A program made the translations under genes and the position numbers. A stretch of DNA of 8,212 bases. Origin: Candidatus Scatosoma pullistercoris. Its GTDB lineage: Bacteria > Bacillota > Clostridia > Christensenellales > Borkfalkiaceae. Shown one piece after another: positions 1-5,802 of this stretch. The stretch spans positions 1-8,212 of the forward strand of contig DVMZ01000086.1 in NCBI GenBank assembly GCA_018714725.1, given 5' to 3'. Position 1 is the stretch's first letter. Each line of letters begins with the position of its first letter. The notes beneath the pieces are model-generated. The model was not told the origin of the DNA. It saw only the letters and a program-made list of their open reading frames with translations, and made no database searches.

Positions 1-1035
1 TCCAGAAAACCCAAGGCGTTGTCCGGCGGTCAGCGCCAGCGTGTCGCTCTCGGCCGTACGATCGTCCGTGAGCCCAAAGTATTCCTGCTGGACGAACCTC
101 TGTCCAACCTCGACGCGAAGCTGCGTGCTTCCATGAGAACGGAAATTTCCAAACTGCATGCGAGACTTGCCACGACGTTCATTTACGTCACGCACGACCA
201 GATCGAAGCGATGACGATGGGTACGCGTATCGTCGTTATGAAGGACGGTTTCGTGCAGCAGGTGGATACTCCGCAGAACCTTTACGATTATCCCATCAAT
301 CTGTTCGTCGCCGGATTCATCGGCACGCCTCAGATGAACTTCTTCAAGAACTCCCGTCTCGTCTCCGAAGGGGATAAGGTGTATGTGAGCTTTATCGGCG
401 GCAACAAGATTCTTCTGCCCAAGAGCGTCGTTTCCAGAATCAAGAATCTGAACGAATACCTCAACACGGATAAAGATGTCACGCTGGGCGTTCGTCCCGA
501 AGATATTCACCAGGATCAGATGTTCCTTTCCAACTCTCCCGATACGATCGTGAAGGCAAGAATCGAAGTTATCGAAAAGCTCGGTGCCGAAACGCAGATT
601 TATTGCGAACTTGATCACGAAGCAAAAGAGAGCTCTGTCATCGACAACTCCACGCAGATGATCGCGAAGATTTCCAGCCGTGCGGTTGTATCTTTAAAAG
701 AGGTTATCGACCTTGCGTTTGACGCGCACCACATTCATCTGTTCGACGGTTACAGCGAAGCCACGATGCTCGAAAGAGACGAGGGCTACGAAGTCATTCC
801 CGAAAATGCGGAAGGTTCGGCGTTCGTTCCTCCTACACCTCAGGAAATGCGCGAGCAGATCGACGCTGCCCGTATCGTGACCAAAGAGATGAAGGCGCAG
901 ATGAGAAAGGATGCCAGAATCGCCCGCAAGAAGGAAAAGGCGGAGGCGAAAGCTGCCGAAGCCGCACAGGTTTCCGATACGGCTGAAAATGCGCAGAATA
1001 CAGAAAATACCGACAACACTGACGAAGAGAAGTAA
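1..1035 (+). CDS. Sugar ABC transporter ATP-binding protein (MalK/MsmX/UgpC type), 5'-truncated by window edge
   Basis: This is the ATPase subunit that powers a carbohydrate ABC importer at the inner face of the membrane. The frame is open from base 1, so the true start, Walker A and Q-loop lie outside the window. The visible 344 residues begin just before the signature LSGGQ (residues 7-11 of the fragment). Walker B follows as VFLLDEP (27-33) with a D-loop SNLD (35-38), and the H-loop histidine is residue 65 in VTHDQ. A MalK-like C-terminal TOBE/OB region follows, with GVRPEDIH around 163-170. Beyond the usual end there is an extra tail of about 70 residues (roughly 275-344). It is first Lys/Arg/Ala-rich and helical, then Asn/Thr/Asp/Glu-rich. 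In Firmicutes such ATPases often serve several permeases. No permease or binding protein is visible here, so the substrate cannot be told. Family assignment is firm; the subtype is inferred. Confidence 0.93.
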   Translation, partial: SRKPKALSGGQRQRVALGRTIVREPKVFLLDEPLSNLDAKLRASMRTEISKLHARLATTFIYVTHDQIEAMTMGTRIVVMKDGFVQQVDTPQNLYDYPINLFVAGFIGTPQMNFFKNSRLVSEGDKVYVSFIGGNKILLPKSVVSRIKNLNEYLNTDKDVTLGVRPEDIHQDQMFLSNSPDTIVKARIEVIEKLGAETQIYCELDHEAKESSVIDNSTQMIAKISSRAVVSLKEVIDLAFDAHHIHLFDGYSEATMLERDEGYEVIPENAEGSAFVPPTPQEMREQIDAARIVTKEMKAQMRKDARIARKKEKAEAKAAEAAQVSDTAENAQNTENTDNTDEEK

Positions 1036-1065
1036 TTTCCTCCTCCTTTAAAATTTATAACGGAA

Positions 1066-1097
1066 AGTGCTCCCCGTGACGGGGAGCGCTTTTCGTT
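1066..1097 (+). terminator. Intrinsic terminator of the ABC ATPase gene
   Basis: An 11-bp stem (1066-1076 with 1080-1090, one G-T wobble) closes on a TGA loop and is followed by TTTCGTTT. It starts 31 bases after the ATPase stop codon, so it most likely ends that transcript. Confidence 0.85.
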
Positions 1098-1529
1098 TGT
1101 CCGCTTTTCCGGTTTTCTGATTTCCGGAAAGATTTTCCGGAAATTTTCTGCCGGTGCGGGCGCGGCTGTTTTGACCTCTCGGTTTCGGAATCGGGAAAGT
1201 CTTTGCCCCGCCGCTCGCTTTTCATTTTTTTGACCGGAAAAGTTCTTTTGCCTCCGTTTTTTTGAGCTTCGGCCAAGGGGATATTTTTTCCCAAAAAGGG
1301 CAGAATATCGTAAAATCAAGGGGCAGGGAAGCGATGACCGCAGTAAAAACGATTGCGCGACAGAGAAAAATCGCGAAAAAGGGATGGACGCATCCGGCGC
1401 TCCCGCGGGCGCTGTGTCCGGAAAAATTCTCTTCAAAAATTCGGGGAAGCAATGGAGAGCCGACCCATTTAGGATTAAATCTTAATTGATAATATTTATA
1501 CTTTAATCGATAAAAAACTAACGATTGTA
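1098..1529. other. Gene-free stretch between ABC ATPase and alcohol dehydrogenase
   Basis: I see no supportable gene here. Open frames on both strands lack a Shine-Dalgarno site and have no recognisable protein character. Two copies of the palindrome TTTCCGGAAA sit at 1121-1130 and 1134-1143, with a half copy TTTCCGG at 1106-1112. The last about 50 bases turn strongly AT-rich, forming an upstream region for the promoter at 1530. An AATCG/CGATT inverted repeat (1505-1509 and 1522-1526) lies just upstream of the -35 box. Confidence 0.6.
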
Positions 1530-1558
1530 TTGACGAACGCAAAAAAATTTGTTATAAT
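1530..1558 (+). promoter_or_regulatory. Sigma-A promoter of the alcohol dehydrogenase gene
   Basis: The -35 box TTGACG (1530-1535) and the perfect -10 box TATAAT (1553-1558) are separated by exactly 17 bases, with AT-rich DNA upstream. Transcription should start near 1565 and give a leader of about 64 bases. The leader contains a weak GTCTTT/AAAGAC inverted repeat (1582-1587 and 1601-1606). I see no clear Rex-type redox operator. Confidence 0.88.
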
Positions 1559-1628
1559 ATGCAATGGTTTTGGGGACAAGCGTCTTTGAAACGATGAAAA
1601 AAAGACTCTGACAGGAGGAATATTTATT

Positions 1629-2846
1629 ATGGCAAGATTTACTTTACCCAGAGATTTGTATCACGGCAAAGGCTCGTTGGAAGCGTTGAAAAGCTTCAAG
1701 GGCAAGAAAGCGATCGTCTGTGTAGGCGGCGGATCCATGAAGAAATTCGGCTTCCTGGACAAAGCGGTTTCTTATCTGAAAGAAGCGGGCATGGAAGTGA
1801 AGTTGTTTGAAGGAATCGAGTCCGATCCTTCCGTGGAAACGGTGATGAAGGGCGCGCAGGCGATGCTGGATTTCCAGCCCGACTGGATCGTGGCAATCGG
1901 CGGCGGTTCCCCCATCGATGCGGCGAAAGCCATGTGGATCAAATATGAATATCCCGACATCACGTTTGAAGAGATGTGCAAAGTGTTCGGTATTCCCGAA
2001 CTGAGACGCAAGGCGCATTTCTGCGCGATTTCTTCCACGTCCGGCACGGCGACGGAAGTGACGGCGTTCTCGATCATCACCGATTATCAGAAGGGAATCA
2101 AATATCCCATCGCGGACTTCGAGATCACGCCCGACGTGGAGATCGTGGATCCCGAACTTGCGGAGACGATGCCCAAGAAGCTGGTCGCTCATACGGGTAT
2201 GGACGCGATCACGCACGCGATCGAAGCGTATGTGTCCACGGCAAACTGCGATTATACCGATCCCCTTGCGCTGCATGCGATCAAGATGATCAAGGCGGAC
2301 CTCGTCGGTTCCTATAACGGGGATATGGCCAAGCGGGACAGCATGCACAATGCGCAGTGTCTTGCGGGTATGGCGTTCTCGAACGCGTTGCTCGGCATCG
2401 TGCACTCGATGGCGCACAAGACGGGTGCGGCGTTTGCGGATTACGGCGCGCACATCATTCACGGCGCGGCGAACGCAATGTATCTGCCCAAGGTCATTAA
2501 GTTCAATTCCAAGGATCCCACGGCGAAGAAGCGCTATGGCGAAATCGCGGATTTCATTCAGCTGGGCGGCAAGAACGACGATGAAAAAGTCGATCTGCTC
2601 ATCGCGATGCTGAGAAAGATGAACGATGATCTGAATATTCCTCACTGCATCAAGAATTACGGCGCGGACAGCTATCCCACCGAACAGGGCTTTGTTCCCG
2701 AAGAAGTATTCCTCGAAAGACTGCATGACATCGCGGTCAATGCGATCGGGGACGCCTGCACGGGTTCCAACCCTCGTCAGCCTTCCGTCGAGGAAATGGA
2801 AAAGCTGCTGAAGTGCTGCTATTACGATACCGAAGTGGATTTCTGA
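1629..2846 (+). CDS. Iron-containing alcohol dehydrogenase
   Basis: This is a cytosolic group III (Fe-dependent) alcohol dehydrogenase of 405 residues, expected to interconvert an aldehyde and an alcohol with NAD(P)H, as in fermentative redox balancing. The N-terminal nucleotide-binding half shows GGGSMKK (33-39) and the family motif GGGSPIDAAK (91-100). The metal ligands expected for the family are present: Asp192 and His196 in MDAITHAIEA, His259 in GIVHSMAHK, and His278 in HIIHGAANA. Spacing to the last His is about five residues longer than in E. coli FucO, which I believe is normal for this clostridial subgroup. The GGGS-x-KK stretch resembles NADPH-using butanol dehydrogenases, but cofactor choice is inference. 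The ATG follows AGGAGG (1613-1618) by 10 bases. The gene stands alone between its own promoter and terminator. Substrate (ethanol, butanol, propanediol or other) is unknown. Confidence 0.95.
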   Translation: MARFTLPRDLYHGKGSLEALKSFKGKKAIVCVGGGSMKKFGFLDKAVSYLKEAGMEVKLFEGIESDPSVETVMKGAQAMLDFQPDWIVAIGGGSPIDAAKAMWIKYEYPDITFEEMCKVFGIPELRRKAHFCAISSTSGTATEVTAFSIITDYQKGIKYPIADFEITPDVEIVDPELAETMPKKLVAHTGMDAITHAIEAYVSTANCDYTDPLALHAIKMIKADLVGSYNGDMAKRDSMHNAQCLAGMAFSNALLGIVHSMAHKTGAAFADYGAHIIHGAANAMYLPKVIKFNSKDPTAKKRYGEIADFIQLGGKNDDEKVDLLIAMLRKMNDDLNIPHCIKNYGADSYPTEQGFVPEEVFLERLHDIAVNAIGDACTGSNPRQPSVEEMEKLLKCCYYDTEVDF

Positions 2847-2898
2847 GACCGGAATCGAGATGCGTAAGCCGTCAAAGCGGCAGAGCCTGATGAAAACA

Positions 2899-2940
2899 AC
2901 CGCCCCGGGGCCTTGGCGCCCCGGGGCGGTCTGCACTTTT
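2899..2940 (+). terminator. Intrinsic terminator of the alcohol dehydrogenase gene
   Basis: A perfect 13-bp, nearly all-GC stem (2899-2911 with 2918-2930) with a 6-base loop lies 52 bases after the stop codon. The following U-tract is short and interrupted (CTGCACTTTT), so the very stable stem must do most of the work. Confidence 0.75.
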
Positions 2941-3083
2941 CCGAAAGCCGTCCGCCGCGGAAGTTTCCGGGGCGTCAAAACGAGGTTGCAAGGGGCGGAA
3001 AGAAATCCGTTCGCGGCGGGAGAGGACGCCGGAGGAATGCGTCGGGGGAATGCGTCGCGGCGCGGCGGCCGAAGCGAAGGGGA
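2941..3083. other. Convergent intergenic spacer, no gene seen
   Basis: GC-rich spacer between the terminator of the alcohol dehydrogenase gene and that of the convergent HU gene; the whole gene-free interval is 2847-3149. Open frames cross it without a Shine-Dalgarno site or recognisable content. A short direct repeat GGAATGCGTCG occurs twice near 3034-3058. I see nothing else. Confidence 0.55.
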
Positions 3084-3130
3084 AAAGGACAAAAGACGGC
3101 CCTCCGACGGGCTTGTCCGTCGGAGGGCCG
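3084..3130 (-). terminator. Intrinsic terminator of the HU gene
   Basis: A perfect 14-bp stem (3097-3110 with 3117-3130) and a GCTTGT/ACAAGC loop lie 20 bases after the minus-strand HU stop. On the minus strand the stem is followed by TCTTTTGTCCTTTT, a good U-tract for that direction. Confidence 0.88.
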
Positions 3131-3149
3131 AAGTATTTGTCAAATGAAT

Positions 3150-3425
3150 TTACGCGTTGAAGTTGTCTTTGAAAGATTTCCCGAATTTAAGAACGGGCTT
3201 TTTGCAGGCAGCAATTTCAACCTTTTCTTTGGTCTGAGGGTTGATACCGGTCTTGGCGGGTACGTCTTTGACTTCAAAAGAGCCGAAGCCGACAAGCTGA
3301 ACTTTGTCACCGGCTTTGAGCGCTTCCGTCACCGTAGCCACAAACGCGTCATAAGCGATCGCCGCGTCCTTGTTGGTAAAGCCGGCTTTTTCTGCCATAG
3401 CCTTGATAAATTCGCCTTTGTTCAT
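3150..3425 (-). CDS. hup: HU-family DNA-binding nucleoid protein
   Basis: This 91-residue protein has the normal length of bacterial HU, a dimeric histone-like protein that bends and compacts DNA. The N-terminal helical dimerisation part is MNKGEFIKAMAEKAG, followed by the core GFGSFEV (46-52) and the beta-arm with INPQTK (61-66), where Pro63 is the residue that wedges into DNA in known HU proteins. The C-terminal FGKSFKD closes the fold. The start follows AAGGGGAT by about 9 bases. Oddly, there is no arginine in the whole protein. The arm positions that are usually Arg in bacillary HU are Lys, Val or other residues, and there is a Cys at 74. The gene is monocistronic with its own promoter and terminator. 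The HU/IHF family call is firm; whether it is the main HU or a paralog cannot be told. Confidence 0.95.
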   Translation of the reverse strand: MNKGEFIKAMAEKAGFTNKDAAIAYDAFVATVTEALKAGDKVQLVGFGSFEVKDVPAKTGINPQTKEKVEIAACKKPVLKFGKSFKDNFNA

Positions 3426-3450
3426 AAGAGTTATCCCCTTTGATTGAATT

Positions 3451-3468
3451 CTTAAATTTTCATTTAAG
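3451..3468. repeat. Inverted repeat at the hup transcription start
   Basis: CTTAAA (3451-3456) and TTTAAG (3463-3468) form an inverted repeat with a 6-base spacer. It lies just downstream of the hup -10 box on the minus strand, covering the expected first about 18 transcribed bases. It could be an operator or a weak 5' hairpin; both roles are inference. Confidence 0.45.
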
Positions 3469-3475
3469 TATTTTT

Positions 3476-3504
3476 ATTATAGCGTATCCTACGGTAAAAG
3501 TCAA
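3476..3504 (-). promoter_or_regulatory. Sigma-A promoter of hup
   Basis: On the minus strand, -35 TTGACT (3504-3499) and a perfect -10 TATAAT (3481-3476) are spaced by 17 bases. Transcription should start near 3469, leaving a leader of about 44 bases. This is among the strongest-looking promoters in the window, fitting an abundant protein. Confidence 0.9.
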
Positions 3505-3577
3505 GCACTGAGGGGAAAAGAAATGCAGAAAACCCTTGAAAATAAAAGAAAATTTGTGAAATTCGGGGTATAAAAAA

Positions 3578-3625
3578 GGGCAGAAAAGGGAATCCGCCGC
3601 CTTTTTCTGAAGAAAAGGCGGCGGA
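3578..3625 (-). terminator. Intrinsic terminator of the YitT-family gene
   Basis: A 14-bp stem with one bulged T (3593-3607 with 3612-3625) and a 4-base loop begins 33 bases after the minus-strand stop at 3658. On the minus strand it is followed by TTCCCTTTTCTGCCCTTTTTT, which is U-rich. Confidence 0.8.
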
Positions 3626-3657
3626 AAGAAAATGGGCGGGCCGGGAAAATCCTGTTT

Positions 3658-4737
3658 TCAGTTTTCTCCCGAGAAAAATCCGAGGCCCAGCACCTGTGAA
3701 ACGCCCGACATCACCGCGAAAGAATCGGGATCGACTTCTTTGAGCAGTTTCCGGAAGGTATTGATCTGACGGCGGTGAATGACGCAGATGAGCATGGAAT
3801 GGGTTTCGTGGGTGTACATGCCCGTGGCGGGTACGGAAGTGACGCCCCGTCCCAGCCTGGAGATGATCTCCAGCGCCATTTTTTCCGGCTTGTCCGTGAT
3901 GATGCGGAACTCGATGGCGGAATGGAATCCGTTGGTGATGGTATCGTTGGCCTTGCTTTCCACAAATTGTTCGCAGGCGGCCATAATCAGCGGCAGGAGG
4001 CTTTGCATGGCGTCTCCGGGCACCCGGTAGACAAAGAACGAAGAAGCGATGACGATGCAGTTGAGTATAAACAGCATCCAGGCTATGGAAGGGGCGGGAT
4101 ATTTTTTCTGCACGATGACCGCGATGACGTCCATGCCTCCCGTACTTCCGCCTATTTTGAATGCGAATGCGATTGCCGTTCCGATGCCGATGCCGCCTGC
4201 CAGCGCGGCGAAAATTTTTTCGTCGAAAACCAGTCTCGGCATCCCCAGGTTTTCCATCAGCGACAGAAAAACCGATTGCAATGTGACGTTTGCCAGCGAC
4301 ATCAGCGCAAATTTTTTCTTCACCGCAAAGAAAGAAATGAACAGCAGGGGGAAGTTGATGCAGAAGATGGAAACACTCTGGGGAATTTTCCCGCCGGTGG
4401 CTTTTTCCAGGATAATTGCGACGCCCGTAATGCCTCCGATCGCAAAGTTATTGGGCGCAATCAGGCTGTAAGAAGAAAGGGCGACCAAAAAGGAGGAAAA
4501 GCACAACAGCAGTAAAGTTTTGACGGTCAGGAAAATCTTTTCTTTGGGGGTGCCGCCGGGCAGAAAGCTCTCTTTTGTCTTTTTCGGGGGCAGGGCGGCG
4601 AGGTTTCCGTCCGGGGGCGTCGCCGCGGCGATTGCGTCCCTGCCGGAAGCCGTTTCCGAGGCGGTTTCCGCGCCGACCGGCGCTGCCGACGGCTGTTCGC
4701 CCGGAATTTTTTGTTCTGATTGATTCATCCGATTCAT
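3658..4737 (-). CDS. YitT family membrane protein (DUF161 + DUF2179) with long N-terminal extension
   Basis: This 359-residue protein matches the YitT family of Firmicute membrane proteins, whose function is mostly unknown. Residues 1-65 are a hydrophilic Ala/Pro/Thr/Glu-rich stretch, probably disordered and cytosolic. Hydrophobic segments follow at about 69-94, 98-112, 120-138, 145-163, 176-194 and 218-236. The family motif GGSTGGMDVIA is at 196-206. The C-terminal soluble DUF2179 domain (about 270-355) carries RGVTSVPATGMYT (297-309) and a final SGVSQVLGLGFF. Typical relatives are near 280-290 residues, so the length excess is the N-terminal extension. The first ATG is preferred because AAGGA lies 7 bases upstream; the second Met (residue 4) is a possible alternative. 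The gene is monocistronic. I see nothing that points to a transported compound. Confidence 0.9.
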   Translation of the reverse strand: MNRMNQSEQKIPGEQPSAAPVGAETASETASGRDAIAAATPPDGNLAALPPKKTKESFLPGGTPKEKIFLTVKTLLLLCFSSFLVALSSYSLIAPNNFAIGGITGVAIILEKATGGKIPQSVSIFCINFPLLFISFFAVKKKFALMSLANVTLQSVFLSLMENLGMPRLVFDEKIFAALAGGIGIGTAIAFAFKIGGSTGGMDVIAVIVQKKYPAPSIAWMLFILNCIVIASSFFVYRVPGDAMQSLLPLIMAACEQFVESKANDTITNGFHSAIEFRIITDKPEKMALEIISRLGRGVTSVPATGMYTHETHSMLICVIHRRQINTFRKLLKEVDPDSFAVMSGVSQVLGLGFFSGEN

Positions 4738-4810
4738 GCGTTTTCCTTTTTACGTTTTTGTTTTGTGTTTATTTTCAGAATTGTTTTTTCTTTCTGTCTT
4801 TTATCGGTTT

Positions 4811-4842
4811 GCCGACCCGGAAACTCCGGTTTCCGGGTCGGC
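4811..4842. repeat. Strong hairpin at the 5' end of the yitT-family transcript
   Basis: A perfect 14-bp inverted repeat (4811-4824 with 4829-4842) has a TCCG/CGGA loop. It starts about five bases downstream of the minus-strand -10 box, so it would form at the very 5' end of the YitT-family mRNA. On the minus strand it is followed by A-rich rather than U-rich sequence, so it is not a terminator for that direction. Read on the plus strand it is followed by TATTATTTTA, but no plus-strand gene lies upstream. A 5' stabilising hairpin is the likeliest role (inference). Confidence 0.6.
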
Positions 4843-4846
4843 TATT

Positions 4847-4875
4847 ATTTTAGCACATTTCCGGCACGCTTGCAA
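4847..4875 (-). promoter_or_regulatory. Promoter of the YitT-family gene, with palindrome over the -35 box
   Basis: On the minus strand, -35 TTGCAA (4875-4870) and -10 TAAAAT (4852-4847) are spaced by 17 bases, and the -10 is preceded by TGC, forming an extended -10. The -35 lies inside a perfect 12-bp palindrome CGCTTGCAAGCG (4867-4878), a candidate operator. Confidence 0.7.
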
Positions 4876-4949
4876 GCGCTTCCGTATTTCTTCGGAAATA
4901 TTTTTTGGGGATATACTGCTTTTGCAAACCGTTGCGGGAAGAAAGGGAG

Positions 4950-4980
4950 AAAAAACGCCCCGCGGGGTTTCCGCAGGGCG
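4950..4980 (-). terminator. rplI: Intrinsic terminator of rplI
   Basis: A 10-bp stem (4956-4965 with 4971-4980; one position is a G-U wobble only on the minus strand) is followed on the minus strand by TTTTTT. It starts 25 bases after the rplI stop. Confidence 0.88.
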
Positions 4981-5005
4981 AAGAGGGTTCCGTGCCGGCC
5001 AGAGG

Positions 5006-5446
5006 TCAGATGGCGGCAACGCGGACTTTGATTTTGGCGGAGACGCTTTCCATCAGCCGGATTTCGGCGTCGAAAATGCCCGTAGTCTTGACGGCGGCCA
5101 TCTGAATTTTTTTCTTGTCGATCTGAAATCCTTCTTTTTCCAGAGCCGCGGCAACCGAGGCCGAAGTGACGCTGCCGAACACCTTTCCGTTTTCTCCCGT
5201 CTTGATGCCCACTTCCACGGTCTTGCCGTTCAGGGCGGCGGCGAGTTCTTTCATCGCTTTCAGTTCTTCTGCTTTATGAAACTGATCTGCCGCTTTTCGC
5301 TGCGTGATTTCGTTAATTCCGCTTGCCGTGGCGATTTCCGCCAGGCCTTTTTTCAAAAGAAAATTCTGCGCAAATCCGTCGGAAACTTCGATGATGTCGC
5401 CTTTTTTGCCGCTTCCTTTGACGTCTGCTTTCAGGATTACTTTCAT
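5006..5446 (-). CDS. rplI: 50S ribosomal protein bL9
   Basis: This encodes bL9, a large-subunit protein that binds 23S rRNA near the base of the L1 stalk. The 146-residue product is the usual length. The N-terminal domain begins MKVILKADVKGSGKKGDI and contains the signature region GFAQNFLLKKGLA (24-36). A connecting helix runs about 41-75, and the C-terminal domain shows KTGENGKVFGSVTS (82-95) and ends KIKVRVAAI. The signature is diverged: FAQN replaces the usual YxRN, and LLKKG replaces LxPxG. The frame stays open well upstream on the minus strand, but the ATG at 5446 is chosen because AGGAGG (5460-5455) lies 8 bases before it and homology begins there. The gene is alone; the common neighbours dnaB, gdpP, rpsF and rpsR are not next to it. 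It has its own promoter and terminator. Confidence 0.96.
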   Translation of the reverse strand: MKVILKADVKGSGKKGDIIEVSDGFAQNFLLKKGLAEIATASGINEITQRKAADQFHKAEELKAMKELAAALNGKTVEVGIKTGENGKVFGSVTSASVAAALEKEGFQIDKKKIQMAAVKTTGIFDAEIRLMESVSAKIKVRVAAI

Positions 5447-5477
5447 GAGTTTGTCCTCCTTTCTGTTCTCTGTATCT

Positions 5478-5506
5478 ATTTTACAGGAATTTTTGCAAAA
5501 AGTCAA
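5478..5506 (-). promoter_or_regulatory. Sigma-A promoter of rplI
   Basis: On the minus strand, -35 TTGACT (5506-5501) and -10 TAAAAT (5483-5478) are spaced by 17 bases. A perfect 12-bp palindrome TTTTTGCAAAAA (5490-5501) fills much of the spacer and abuts the -35 box; it may be an operator or chance AT symmetry. Confidence 0.82.
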
Positions 5507-5537
5507 TAGTATGTCTCTGTTTTGCACATACTTCTTC

Positions 5538-5561
5538 TGCGCATTTCCATGCGCAAGGAGG
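5538..5561 (+). promoter_or_regulatory. Ribosome binding site with adjoining hairpin for the DUF1540 gene
   Basis: AAGGAGG (5555-5561) lies 8 bases before the ATG at 5570 and fixes that start rather than the upstream in-frame ATGs. A perfect 7-bp hairpin TGCGCAT/ATGCGCA (5538-5544 with 5549-5555, loop TTCC) ends on the first base of this site. It could modulate ribosome access or protect the mRNA (inference). I find no convincing plus-strand promoter between rplI and this gene. Confidence 0.6.
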
Positions 5562-5569
5562 TTTTTGAT

Positions 5570-5734
5570 ATGATGAACGAAAATATGCAGGGAGTGAACA
5601 CCAGTATCGGCTGCAACGTGACGGGTTGCAAGTATAACCGGGAAGGGGACTATTGCACGCTTGCGAAAATCCATGTAGGGAAGGCCTGCGACGGTCAGCA
5701 GTGCACCTGCTGCGACAGCTACGAAGGCAAATAA
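5570..5734 (+). CDS. Small cysteine-rich DUF1540 domain protein
   Basis: This is a 54-residue protein beginning MMNENMQGVN, with seven cysteines at 15, 20, 29, 40, 45, 47 and 48 in the order expected for DUF1540: GCNVTGCKYN, then DYCTLAKIHVG, then CTCC near the end. Such proteins occur in Clostridia and Bacilli, some linked to sporulation, and the cysteines suggest metal binding; their function is not established. The start is set by AAGGAGG 8 bases upstream of the first of two adjacent ATGs. There is no signal peptide or membrane segment. The gene is divergent from rplI, 123 bases away, and is closed by its own terminator. It is the only plus-strand gene in the second half of the window. Assignment to DUF1540 rests on the Cys pattern and length. 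Confidence 0.85.
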   Translation: MMNENMQGVNTSIGCNVTGCKYNREGDYCTLAKIHVGKACDGQQCTCCDSYEGK

Positions 5735-5770
5735 GTTTTTCTGTCGGGCATAATGCGCCGACAAAACCGG

Positions 5771-5802
5771 ACGGAGCTCCTTTGCGGGGGCTCCGTTTTT
5801 CT
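5771..5802 (+). terminator. Intrinsic terminator of the DUF1540 gene
   Basis: A 10-bp stem with one wobble (5771-5780 with 5787-5796) is followed by TTTTTCTGTT. It is 36 bases after the stop codon. A smaller hairpin TGTCGG/CCGACA (5742-5747 with 5758-5763) sits between the stop and the terminator. Confidence 0.87.

Noticed and set aside
1262..1489. Small plus-strand frame (75 codons) upstream of the alcohol dehydrogenase promoter
   Set aside because: No Shine-Dalgarno site or recognisable motif, basic composition typical of random frames, and it ends in the AT-rich promoter region.
1550..1575. Possible Rex-type redox operator at the alcohol dehydrogenase promoter
   Set aside because: Only TTTGTTA of one half-site resembles the consensus; the second half is missing.
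3034..3058. Short direct repeats as a possible CRISPR or mobile-element trace
   Set aside because: Only two 11-base copies in GC-rich DNA, without spacers, flanking genes or target-site duplications.
1644..3143. A 499-codon open frame on the minus strand across the alcohol dehydrogenase gene
   Set aside because: It is antisense to a gene with all family motifs and shows His/Arg/Asp-rich composition typical of a shadow frame.
5522..5569. Earlier in-frame ATGs of the DUF1540 gene
   Set aside because: They lack a Shine-Dalgarno site and would place AAGGAGG and its hairpin inside the coding region.
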